DNA from: Bacteroidota bacterium
GTDB taxonomy: Bacteria; Bacteroidota; Bacteroidia; Chitinophagales; JADJOU01
DNA length: 64,000 bases
Direction of reading: 5' to 3'
NCBI GenBank assembly: GCA_016713645.1
Contig: JADJOU010000007.1
Span: 62,001-126,000 of the forward strand
The position numbers and the translations under genes are program-made. Positions 42,266-51,108 of the stretch are shown piece after piece. The notes beneath the pieces were generated by a model. That model did no database searches. It was not told the origin of the DNA and was given only the letters and a program-made list of their open reading frames with translations. Each line of letters opens with the position of its first letter. Position 1 is the first letter of the stretch.

Positions 42266-44530
42266 ATGAAAACAATGATAAACAAGTTAAAATGGACTAC
42301 GTGCATCGCGCTGTGGTTTCATCTCAGTATAGGATTGGCGCAAACTGAGGCGCCAGAAAATGCGCTAAGCAATCTAAAAGACATCGTCGTTTCGGGCAAT
42401 AAATTCAATGCAGAAAAAAAGGAAATCGCACAGACCATCGATGTCATTACAATTAAAACCCTAAAATTTAATTCGCTCGGCAGTATGAGTGAGGTGCTTC
42501 AGAATACTGGAACAATTACAGTTCAGCAGAGCCAAAATGGTGGGGGAAGTCCAATTATCAGAGGTTTAGAGGCGAATAGAATTGGGATTGTAGTGGATGG
42601 CGTTCGAATGAATACTGCCATTTTCAGAGCAGGACATCTTCAAAATGTGATGCGTGTCGACAATGGTCAATTGGATAATTTGGAGATTTATTATGGCGCA
42701 GGTTCGACCTTATATGGTAGTGATGCACTGGGCGGCGTATTGAATTTTACCACTGCTAAGCCCAAATTGAAACGAGGCGATGATACATCAAATTCTATGA
42801 GGTTTTCTGGGTCTGCTTTTCTGCGCTATGCCAATGCGAGCAATGAAAAATCAGGGGGATTTACACTCAATGTCGGAGGCAAAAAATTTGCGGCATTAAC
42901 TGCTTTTTCTTATTCAAATTTTGGCAACCTCATGATGGGAAATATTCGCGATTCAACCTATGGAAACTGGGGAAAGAGGCTCTATTATCAAGTTCGATCG
43001 AATGGGAAAGATAGTATGGTCCTCAATCCAAATCCTAATGAACAAATTGGAACTGCTTATGCTCAGTATAATATTTTGCAAAAAATTTATTTCGTGCAGA
43101 ATGATAATACCAATCATCTATTCAATATTCAATATTCCAATTCGACGGATGTTCCTCGATATGATCGTTTGACAGAGCGCGCCAAGGGCATGGGCTTGGA
43201 TGAAAATCCGATTTCAAATAAATTCTCTAGCGCTGAATGGTTTTATGGTCCAGAATCTCGTACCATGATGGCCTATACTTTAAATCATAGGATGAATACA
43301 ATCTTCGCCGATAGAATGCGGATTACCGCAGCATATCAGAACTATAAAGAGAGTAGAAATAATCGGAATTATGGCAATAACAATAGCCGCTCGCAAATGG
43401 AGAATGTTGATATGGCAACACTCAATGTCGATTTAACCAAGCATGTTAAAGCACATCAATTGGCTTATGGAATCGAGACCGTCAATAATTTTGTGGCGAG
43501 TTCAGTGAATAGGTATAATATTTTAACAGGAGCGAAGTCTTATGCTTCTACGCGATATCCCGATGGTGGAAGTATAACGGGGAACTACGCCATTTATGCG
43601 CAGGACATCATCGAATTGCAAAAAGATTTGGCTTATTTGAATGTGGGTGGAAGGTATTCGCTCAATACAATTTCATGCGAAGTGACAGACACTTTCAGAA
43701 AGTATGGATCATTTGATATCACCAATCATGGGTTTTCATTCAATACAGGCTTGAGTTTATTGCCATCGAGAAATAATAAATTAACGCTGAATGTTAGCTC
43801 TGGATATCGCTCTCCCAACCTCGATGATGTGACTAAGATTTTCGACAATACCAATTGGATTCAAGTAAATAGCCCAAATGTAAAGCCAGAGATGGCAGTC
43901 AATTATGAGTTCAATTCATGGAATAAAATAGCAGATGTATTGACCTTGGAATTTGGTGCGTATTATACCTATATCTCTGATTTTATCAGCAATGAAGTAA
44001 CCAGTGTCAATGGACAGGATTCTGCCATCATCGATGGGGTGGCTTTTTCTTATCAGAAGTTGGGCAATGCATCCTCTGCAAAAATTACAGGAGCATATGG
44101 CTCAATGCGCATCTTAGTGGGTAAACATGTTGATTTAGGAGGAAATGTAAATTTTATCAATGGAAGAAGAAAAGTGGCCAACACGGCACCAGAAAGCCCA
44201 TTAGATCATATCCCACCTATGTCAGGAAAAGTATCAGTTCAATATTTTATTCCCAAGTTCAAATCAGAATTATCCCTATTATTCAATGGAGCAAAGGAAA
44301 CGGCAGAGTATGGAGGCGGCGAGGACAACCCAGACAAGAGTGCTGATCCGCTGAAAGGCCATACGCCATCTTGGTATACATTGAATCTAAGGGCGAGTTA
44401 TGATATTGTCAAAAACATTACAGTTCAAGCAGCTTTGGAGAATATCATGGATAGCCATTATCGAGTTTTTGCTTCGGGCATTTCCGCTCCCGGTCGCAAT
44501 TTGAGATTGACCTTGCGCGCGAATTTTTAG
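42266..44530 (+). CDS. TonB-dependent outer-membrane receptor (intact)
   Basis: 754 aa. Signal peptide (to about 25, GLAQTEAP), plug domain (EVLQNTGTITVQQSQNGGGS, IIRGLEANRIGIVVDGVRMN, GAGSTLYGSDALGGVLNF) and a full barrel ending HYRVFASGISAPGRNLRLTL with terminal Phe. Paralogue of the broken receptor at 39184-41378 by shared plug motif GGGSPIIRG and shared C-terminus. By family it imports haem, a metal chelate or another scarce nutrient; the sequence alone does not say which. Confidence 0.86.
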   Translation: MKTMINKLKWTTCIALWFHLSIGLAQTEAPENALSNLKDIVVSGNKFNAEKKEIAQTIDVITIKTLKFNSLGSMSEVLQNTGTITVQQSQNGGGSPIIRGLEANRIGIVVDGVRMNTAIFRAGHLQNVMRVDNGQLDNLEIYYGAGSTLYGSDALGGVLNFTTAKPKLKRGDDTSNSMRFSGSAFLRYANASNEKSGGFTLNVGGKKFAALTAFSYSNFGNLMMGNIRDSTYGNWGKRLYYQVRSNGKDSMVLNPNPNEQIGTAYAQYNILQKIYFVQNDNTNHLFNIQYSNSTDVPRYDRLTERAKGMGLDENPISNKFSSAEWFYGPESRTMMAYTLNHRMNTIFADRMRITAAYQNYKESRNNRNYGNNNSRSQMENVDMATLNVDLTKHVKAHQLAYGIETVNNFVASSVNRYNILTGAKSYASTRYPDGGSITGNYAIYAQDIIELQKDLAYLNVGGRYSLNTISCEVTDTFRKYGSFDITNHGFSFNTGLSLLPSRNNKLTLNVSSGYRSPNLDDVTKIFDNTNWIQVNSPNVKPEMAVNYEFNSWNKIADVLTLEFGAYYTYISDFISNEVTSVNGQDSAIIDGVAFSYQKLGNASSAKITGAYGSMRILVGKHVDLGGNVNFINGRRKVANTAPESPLDHIPPMSGKVSVQYFIPKFKSELSLLFNGAKETAEYGGGEDNPDKSADPLKGHTPSWYTLNLRASYDIVKNITVQAALENIMDSHYRVFASGISAPGRNLRLTLRANF

Positions 44531-44545
44531 AATAACATAAAATAT

Positions 44546-44589
44546 TAAAAAGTCCCTCATAGTAGATTATACATTGGGGGATTTTTTTG
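44546..44589 (+). terminator. Probable terminator after the TonB receptor
   Basis: A-rich run plus GTCCC on the left can pair with GGGGGATTTTTTT on the right, with a loop of about 17 nt, 15 nt after the stop codon. The stem has G-T wobbles, so the call is moderate. Confidence 0.5.
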
Positions 44590-44621
44590 TTTTGGTAAAA
44601 TGTAACTTAGAGAATTGCAAT

Positions 44622-45631
44622 TTATAAATGGCTTATATCGATATCCCATCCACACTCTCCAATCTCTTTGAGCAATGAAAATCGAATTTTTTCGCGACTA
44701 TTTTTCTTATCAAATTTCAGAAAATTTTTCCAATTGTCTGGATTAGAATGCCAATTATCCTCGCAAATATCTTCAAAATATGCTTTATATATTTTGCAAT
44801 CCTTCTACTTTCTTCCAAGGAAAAATGATTGTGCTCCACCGATAATTCTATTTCTAATAACATCCCTATAGCAATCGCCTCACCGTGCAATAGCGGTTGA
44901 TCTGTTTTTAAACTAGCACTTTCTATCGCATGTCCAATCGTATGACCAAAATTGAGAATCTTTCGTATGCCTTTCTCCTCAGGGTCTTGATCGACAATCG
45001 ACGATTTTATTTGAATAGAAGTTCGAATTATCTCTGTCCATGCTGCTTCTGTTATTTTGGTGAGTTCAGTGATGGGTTCAATCCTTGCGAAATAATCTCT
45101 ATCCGCAATCAATCCATGTTTGATAATTTCAGCCCAACCGCTGCGCAGTTCTCGGAAGGGTAGAGTTTGCAAAAAAACTGGATGAATAATTGTCTCTATC
45201 GCATTTTTAAAGACACCGATATTGTTTTTGATTCCATTGAAATTAATTCCCGTTTTCCCTCCATAAGATGCATCCACCATGGCTAATATGGTAGTAGGGA
45301 TATTGATAAAATCGATGCCGCGCTTATACGTACTCGCTGCGAATCCACCCATGTCGCAGATGACGCCTCCACCGAGATTGATCAACACCGCATTTCGATC
45401 GACATGGTGCTGATTGAATTGGTCCCAGATAAGTTGACAAGTATCTAGTGTTTTATGTTCTTCTCCAGAAGGAATTTTGATGAGTTCGAAATGGATCAAT
45501 GAGTCTTTCGAAAATAGTAAAGGGAGACAATTGGCTTCTATATGCTCGTCGACTAAAACGAGTATTTTAGAATAGTCTTTTTGCGCAAGAATATCTTCAA
45601 GTAAAGTAGCTATTTTCCCAATGTGTATCAT
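44622..45631 (-). CDS. aroB: 3-dehydroquinate synthase (C-terminal frameshift)
   Basis: The uninterrupted frame covers 44717-45631 (305 aa). Motifs: NAD-binding GGGVICDMGGFAASTYKRG, KTGINFNGIKNNIG, and zinc ligands in WAEIIKHG, GHTIGHAIE and LLHGEAIAIGM. Near 44785 a T run is one short. In the next frame the protein goes on with FEDICEDNWHSNPDNW to a TAA at 44622-44624, giving about 336 aa. The enzyme converts DAHP to 3-dehydroquinate in the shikimate pathway, cytoplasm. It is close to yaaA (28 nt away), same strand. Confidence 0.88.
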
Positions 45632-45658
45632 ATTGTACCCAATTCTTTATTAGTCATT

Positions 45659-46444
45659 CTATCGGATGAAAACCCATTCATCCGCTTTGCTCATAGACTC
45701 GGCAAATTGATATCCATCCTGATCAAATGCTTTGATATCAGCTGCCTTTTTAATTTGATGATTGATGATAAATCTAGCCATGGTTCCCCGCGCTTTTTTT
45801 GCATTGAAAGAAATTATCTTATACGCATTTCCCTTCTTTTCTTTGAACTGACAAGAGATGATATTCCCTTTGACTTTCTTTGGTTTTACTGCGGAGAAAT
45901 ACTCAATAGAAGCTAAATTAATCAATGTATCGGTCTTCAATAATTCCATCTCTTCGTTGATTCTATTTGTGATAGCGTCTCCCCAAAATTCATATAGATT
46001 CTTGCCCTTTTTATTCTTAAATTCTGTTCCCATCTCTAGTCGATATGCTTGCATCAAATCCAATGGCCTCAGCAATCCATATAGTCCTGATAATATACGC
46101 AGATGTTTCTGTGCAAATTCAATTTCTTTTTTCTTCATGCTAAATGCATCTAATCCAGTATAGACATCTCCATCAAAAGTATACAAAGAAGGTCTTGCAT
46201 TCTCTAGGGTAAATGGGGTATGAAAAGATTGAAATCGGTCGTAATTCAAATCAGCTAATTTCGGACTGATATCCATCAATTTACCAATAGCAGGCGCCTT
46301 GAGCTTTTTAAGGGCGGGCATAAGTGCTTCTGCTTCTTTTAAAAAATGAGGGATTGTATATTCCTTGGTGAGAACTGGTTTGTCGAGTTCGAGTGATTTC
46401 GCTGGTGAAATAAGAAGGAGCATAGCATTAAAATCTGTTTGCAA
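45659..46444 (-). CDS. yaaA: YaaA family protein (DUF328, peroxide stress response)
   Basis: 261 aa; the ATG at 46423 (MLLLISPAKSL) gives the standard family start. Motifs: ISPAKSL at the N-terminus, LYTFDGDVYTGLDA, LRILSGLYGLLRPLDLMQAYRLEMG and SFNAKKARGTMARF. Complete length. E. coli YaaA lowers intracellular free iron during peroxide stress; the family has a nucleic-acid-binding fold. It is upstream of aroB on the same strand. Confidence 0.87.
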   Translation of the reverse strand: MQTDFNAMLLLISPAKSLELDKPVLTKEYTIPHFLKEAEALMPALKKLKAPAIGKLMDISPKLADLNYDRFQSFHTPFTLENARPSLYTFDGDVYTGLDAFSMKKKEIEFAQKHLRILSGLYGLLRPLDLMQAYRLEMGTEFKNKKGKNLYEFWGDAITNRINEEMELLKTDTLINLASIEYFSAVKPKKVKGNIISCQFKEKKGNAYKIISFNAKKARGTMARFIINHQIKKAADIKAFDQDGYQFAESMSKADEWVFIR

Positions 46445-46494
46445 AATAAGAACTTAACGTGATACTTTATGGTCAAAGTATGCAGAAGTGAAAT

Positions 46495-46527
46495 AAAAAA
46501 GCCAAGCAATTTGCTTGGCTTTTTTAA
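46495..46527 (-). terminator. Rho-independent terminator of the solute-binding protein gene
   Basis: AAGCCAAGCAA/TTGCTTGGCTT, an 11-bp perfect palindrome flanked by A and T runs on both sides, 17 nt after the stop of the gene ending at 46544. It is symmetric. Confidence 0.85.
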
Positions 46528-46543
46528 AGTATGCTTAAATTAA

Positions 46544-48295
46544 TTATTCAACTGGTTTGAATTCATTCAAATGGAATCCTGGATCTTTCATAGAGAACTT
46601 CACATCGAATTTCTTGCTCACAGCCATTCTGTTTACAGGATAGAATAAATAAACAACGGGTTGCTCATCAGCGATGATTTGTTGCAATTCTCTCAACATG
46701 CCATTTCTCTTTTCTGTATTCAATTCTGCGCGCATATCATCGATCAATTTATCTGTCTTAGCATTGCCAAATCCAACATAATTGGATCCGCCTTCTACCG
46801 CAGATGCAGTATGCCAAATTTGCTTAGGATCAGCTGTAGTAGGATTGATGGTCCATGCGCCCATGCTCATCTCAAAATCAAATTTGTGTAGATCCTGTAA
46901 GTAAACAGAGAATTCTTTTTCAGTCAAATTCATTTCAATACCTATTTTATTGAAATTTTCTTTGATCATCAAACAGGTTTGTTTTCCTACATCAGAGCCC
47001 GATGGGATCTTGAAATCAATGACGAATTTCTTGCCATTTTTATCGACAAATCCATCGCCGTCTGTGTCTTTCCAACCAGCTTCATTCAATAATTTGATCG
47101 CTGCTTCTGGATTGAATTCAACTTGTTTGATGTTTTCATTGAATTGACCTTTGATAGAAGGATGCATAAATGAAGTCGCTTTTTCGCGCTCCCCATATGA
47201 CATGACTTGATTGATTTTATCTCTATCAATACACATCGCAATCGCTTTTCTAACGCGTACATCTTTGAAATTGTCTTTTCTCAAATTGAATCCACAATAA
47301 GAATAAGTCAACAATGGATAGCGCTTCAAGGTATACTTGCTCACTACATCTGGGTTTGCTTCAAGCTCTTTGAATCGCTTAGCGTCAATTGCCTCGAATG
47401 CATCAATTTTTCCATCTTTTAATGCAGTATGCGCTGTATTATTATCTGGAATAACTTTGAAGACAATTTTATCAGGATAGGCAACAAGGAATGAATTTCC
47501 TTTTACTTTATCTCCCCACCAGTCTTTCTTTCTCTTTAAAATCAATTCTTGTCCTGTTGTCCAAGATTCTAATTTATAAGCCCAGCATCCATTTACAAAT
47601 GCAGGATCTCTTTGGTATTTCTCTGAATTAAAATCATCTGCAAACTTAATAATGTCTGCATTTCCTTTTAAGTCGGCTTTCTTAGATTTATCATTCAATT
47701 CTCTCAAAGTGAATTTTCTCATGATTAAATCTTTGTCATATAAATGCTCTGGAAGTACATAGCCTGTAGCTGCTTCAGCCACTGCAAAGTATTTCTCTTT
47801 AGAAAGTACCACTACTTTTTTCAAATTGCTAGAGTCGACGATTACATCTCCCACCCATTCGAAATAAGGTTTCAAATTCTCACAGTTGGTCTTAGGATTC
47901 AAAACGGCTTTCAAGGAGAATATATAATCGTGCACAGTTACTGGCTTGCCATCATCCCAAGTCGCCTCGTCATAGATGTCGAATTCAATTCTCATTCCTC
48001 CTTTGAATTCTCCTTCTGTGATTTCTGTAGAAATCGGTTCTGCTTTAGCAATAGATGGCGTATAAGTCAATTTCTCTCTATCGAGGTCAATTAGATTTCC
48101 AAAGATAAAATCTGCAACCACACGACCACTGGAGGAGTTGAGGTTGATGGGATTGAGCATATCTGCATCTGCAGATTCTCTGAATACTACTGTTCCTTTA
48201 GAACCGGCTTTTTTCTTCCCTTTGCAACTGGATATTGTCCCTGTTAGCATGGTGATTGCTAGAAAGCAAAATACATACTGTACGAATTTATTCAT
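46544..48295 (-). CDS. ABC transporter solute-binding lipoprotein, family 5 (peptide-type)
   Basis: 583 aa. Signal peptide with lipobox TISSC (Cys24). The SBP_bac_5 fold is shown by MLNPINLNSSSG, TYTPSIAKAEP, WDDGKPVTVHDYIFSLKAV, RKDNFKDVRVRKAIAMCID and LLNEAGWKDTDGDGFVDKNG. By family it binds oligopeptides or other small solutes for an ABC importer. No permease or ATPase gene is adjacent in this window. It is flanked by its own terminator and is probably a single-gene unit. Confidence 0.85.
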   Translation of the reverse strand: MNKFVQYVFCFLAITMLTGTISSCKGKKKAGSKGTVVFRESADADMLNPINLNSSSGRVVADFIFGNLIDLDREKLTYTPSIAKAEPISTEITEGEFKGGMRIEFDIYDEATWDDGKPVTVHDYIFSLKAVLNPKTNCENLKPYFEWVGDVIVDSSNLKKVVVLSKEKYFAVAEAATGYVLPEHLYDKDLIMRKFTLRELNDKSKKADLKGNADIIKFADDFNSEKYQRDPAFVNGCWAYKLESWTTGQELILKRKKDWWGDKVKGNSFLVAYPDKIVFKVIPDNNTAHTALKDGKIDAFEAIDAKRFKELEANPDVVSKYTLKRYPLLTYSYCGFNLRKDNFKDVRVRKAIAMCIDRDKINQVMSYGEREKATSFMHPSIKGQFNENIKQVEFNPEAAIKLLNEAGWKDTDGDGFVDKNGKKFVIDFKIPSGSDVGKQTCLMIKENFNKIGIEMNLTEKEFSVYLQDLHKFDFEMSMGAWTINPTTADPKQIWHTASAVEGGSNYVGFGNAKTDKLIDDMRAELNTEKRNGMLRELQQIIADEQPVVYLFYPVNRMAVSKKFDVKFSMKDPGFHLNEFKPVE

Positions 48296-48411
48296 TATGA
48301 TAGTTTTTTAGAAGTACAAACTTATGAATTTTTATGATTAATTCTCCATGAAAATTAACCCCAAATTGGCATTGCAATAGAATTTCTAATGCGTAATCTG
48401 GGTTAAAGCAT

Positions 48412-48443
48412 AAAAAAGGCAAACCAGATTGGTTTGCCTTTTT
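48412..48443 (-). terminator. Rho-independent terminator of the PKD/Kazal cargo gene
   Basis: AAAGGCAAACCA-GAT-TGGTTTGCCTTT, a 12-bp perfect stem with a 3-nt loop and flanking A/T runs, 24 nt after the stop of the gene ending at 48467. Confidence 0.85.
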
Positions 48444-48466
48444 AATATTGAAAAATGATATCAGAA

Positions 48467-50197
48467 TTATTCCTTAATCATCTTGAATGAATTTACTTTA
48501 TTGCCTTCAGACATAATATTGACAATATACAAGCCAGAAAGTACATCCTGCATTGGAATGGTCAATGTTTGATTGCCTTCTTTGATGGAAGTTTGGATTG
48601 ATTTAACAGATTTTCCTGTGATATCAAATATTTCAATCGTCATTTCCTCTGCCTTTTCAGATTGAATGACAAAATTCGCCATCGCTTGAATCGGGTTAGG
48701 ATACATATTCACCTTAACATTGTTTGATTGAACAGAGATAATGCCACTGGTTTTTTGAACCAAGGTATTTACCGTTGTATTCGTAATCACCGGCTCATTG
48801 AAATCAAAGAATATCGCAGCTGTATTGGTCATTTCTGTACCGTAATTTAAATTCTCTTTCATGTCGATTGAGTAATTGATAAATCCATGACTTGCTGCTT
48901 CGTCAGTGCCACTATCTGGCAACATAATATCCTGGAATTCAAAAACAAGTTTGCCGCCATCTTCAAGCGATACAGTATATGGGTGAGAAACTGCATTGAT
49001 TTTTAAACTTGTCCAATCGAAATCTCCATCCAATTGATCTTCTACTTTTACGTTGAAAGCAGGAGCTGTACCAGTATTTTGGAAACGAACGAGGTAATCT
49101 AAAGTTCTTACATCTCTAGTGATAGCGCCATTGTCGCCTTCACCTGCTGGACTAACTGCTTTGTCATTTGGATCCCAAGATCCTTTACAGTAATCTGTCA
49201 AATTCGCTTTGTTATTTGCCAATTCACAATCTCCACTATCTGGCAATATCCAAACACTGTCTTTTGCAACAGTTCCAAGTGGTGTTCCAACTGGTGTAAA
49301 CAATTCAACTTTGATCATTCCTGACTGATTTGCTGCAAGCGTTCCAAGATTCCAGAAATAAGTGTTTCCTGAAGAACCTGATGCAGCAGGAGTAGCTGAT
49401 ACAAAAGTCTGTACAGTATTTTTCTTGTAATATACTTTCACATTGCTCACTGCAAATGGACTGTAATTCTTGTAATTTAAATATAAAGTACGCGGAAATC
49501 CTGGCGTGATATTGCGATACTTGGTAATGTGCACACCCAAGTCTTTGCATGATTTAATCGTATCATAGAAATGGTTGTTGCAATAAGTACTGCCACCTGT
49601 TGGAGCTGATACATTGATGGATGCATTATTGCCAGGGCAAAGTTGTCTTGCTGCAAGGGTATTCCAATTGTATGTGCTTTGAGAAAGATTCTGTTTGACA
49701 GTATATGAACCTTTAGGTGCAAAGAAGAAATAATAACCTGCCGTATTGGTATATGTTACAAGATTGGTTTGTGACCCAGAAAGAATAATCTGAATGGAGT
49801 TCAATCCATTTTCATTGGAATCCTTTGCACAATTTTTATTGACATCATTGTATACATAACCGCAAATTTTCACATAGTTTGTGTCTTTAGGACATGGACC
49901 ATTGCTCGTTTGTTTTACACCTGCTTTATATGCAGCACAATAACTAGAATAAGTAATTGAATCACATCCACAAACTGGACTGATATAAGTACCACAAGAA
50001 TAATTGTAATTGTTCACAAATCCACTGTCTTTACAAGGATTGCTTGTGTTGGCAACGATATAATATGTCAAAGAATCATGGCAAGTTGTATTTCCAAATT
50101 GCGTGCTCATCTTCAATGTCACCTTATAAATTCCTGGTAATGGATAAGTATAAGAAGGACTAGCTGAAGTCGATGTTGCACCATTGCCAAATTCCAT
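48467..50197 (-). CDS. T9SS type A cargo, C-terminal fragment: Kazal-like, SdrD_B-like, DUF7619-like (whole gene 48467-52589)
   Basis: Domain order in this 576-aa part: end of a PKD domain; a Kazal-like cysteine motif (about 67-102, VCGCDSITYSSYCAAYKAG); an SdrD_B-like domain (110-170, ICGYVYNDVNKNCAKDSNEN); a DUF11/CARDB-like stretch; a domain starting at WDPNDKAVSP (about 340) with LDYLVRFQNTGTAPAFNVKV (DUF7619-like); and a type A T9SS sorting domain (MYPNPIQAMANFVI to NSFKMIKE). The frame break at about 50185 is a T run one base short (WNFGNG expected). The whole protein is about 1,370 aa, secreted and probably cell-surface attached. Confidence 0.82.
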   Translation of the reverse strand: MEFGNGATSTSASPSYTYPLPGIYKVTLKMSTQFGNTTCHDSLTYYIVANTSNPCKDSGFVNNYNYSCGTYISPVCGCDSITYSSYCAAYKAGVKQTSNGPCPKDTNYVKICGYVYNDVNKNCAKDSNENGLNSIQIILSGSQTNLVTYTNTAGYYFFFAPKGSYTVKQNLSQSTYNWNTLAARQLCPGNNASINVSAPTGGSTYCNNHFYDTIKSCKDLGVHITKYRNITPGFPRTLYLNYKNYSPFAVSNVKVYYKKNTVQTFVSATPAASGSSGNTYFWNLGTLAANQSGMIKVELFTPVGTPLGTVAKDSVWILPDSGDCELANNKANLTDYCKGSWDPNDKAVSPAGEGDNGAITRDVRTLDYLVRFQNTGTAPAFNVKVEDQLDGDFDWTSLKINAVSHPYTVSLEDGGKLVFEFQDIMLPDSGTDEAASHGFINYSIDMKENLNYGTEMTNTAAIFFDFNEPVITNTTVNTLVQKTSGIISVQSNNVKVNMYPNPIQAMANFVIQSEKAEEMTIEIFDITGKSVKSIQTSIKEGNQTLTIPMQDVLSGLYIVNIMSEGNKVNSFKMIKE

Positions 50198-51108
50198 AGA
50201 TAAGTAGTACCTGTGCCCAAGCCTACTGAAAGGTTGTTGAAGTTGAAGCTGGTGAAATTCTTGATATAAGTAAATCGAGCATCAAATCCAGTGCATGGAT
50301 TATTTGAATTGTAAACAACTTTTGCGTACGACTTGATACATGTCGCTTTCAATGCGCTGTCATATGCAGTGACATTTAATGTAACTGTATAACTTCCTGC
50401 ATTGGTATATGTCTTCGTAGGATTGTTTTGCGTAGAACTTGTTCCATCTCCAAATACCCATTGTACACCCACTGGAGTCAAGCCATTGTATTGACTTTGA
50501 TTGGTGAAGTTAAATGTTGTACCTGTTTGAGTAAATGAAAAATAAGGAGTCAATTTAGCGCATGGATTGCCAATTGCAATGACAACTTGTTTGAAAGTTG
50601 AATCCTTGCAAACCATATTGGTATTATTCCAATAAGTAGTGATAACTAAAGAAACGTTATAGGTTCCAGCATTGCTGTATATTTTGGTTGGATTGCTCAT
50701 GGTTGAGCTTGTGCCATCTCCAAATTTCCAATTATAAGTAATTCCCATACCTGGTGCTTTAGAAGAATCCTTAAATACAACATTGGCGCCATTTACCGTA
50801 AAGCCGAATTTAGCTTTTACATTGGCACATGGATTATTGTTTGGACATGTTTTAACACATACTTTTTTGATAAAAGAGTAGGTAAATGAATTGCCATTCG
50901 TACAAATCAATTTAAGCCTAAAATATCTGCAGCCTGAAGTTAAGAAATTACCAATCAACACATTTGCACTACCATTCGGCGCCTGTGTCCAATTGATAGA
51001 ATCAAAAGACATCTCCCATAAATAAATATAGCCTGTTAGATTTTGACTCTGCACGTACATTGCGACTTGAGCGCCTTGACAAATCGTGTCATTGCCAAAT
51101 ATGTTCAA
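50119..51108 (-). CDS. T9SS cargo, middle fragment: PKD domains
   Basis: Carries the third copy of a roughly 100-aa module (NIFGNDTICQG to SFIKKVCVKTC), then at least three PKD domains recognisable by WKFGDGTSST, WVFGDGTSST and YSNAGTYNVSLVI. The true frame enters from about 51150. The last 20 residues after TTYLWN are out of frame. Confidence 0.8.
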   Translation of the reverse strand: MNIFGNDTICQGAQVAMYVQSQNLTGYIYLWEMSFDSINWTQAPNGSANVLIGNFLTSGCRYFRLKLICTNGNSFTYSFIKKVCVKTCPNNNPCANVKAKFGFTVNGANVVFKDSSKAPGMGITYNWKFGDGTSSTMSNPTKIYSNAGTYNVSLVITTYWNNTNMVCKDSTFKQVVIAIGNPCAKLTPYFSFTQTGTTFNFTNQSQYNGLTPVGVQWVFGDGTSSTQNNPTKTYTNAGSYTVTLNVTAYDSALKATCIKSYAKVVYNSNNPCTGFDARFTYIKNFTSFNFNNLSVGLGTGTTYLWNLAMVQHRLQLVLLILIHYQEFIR

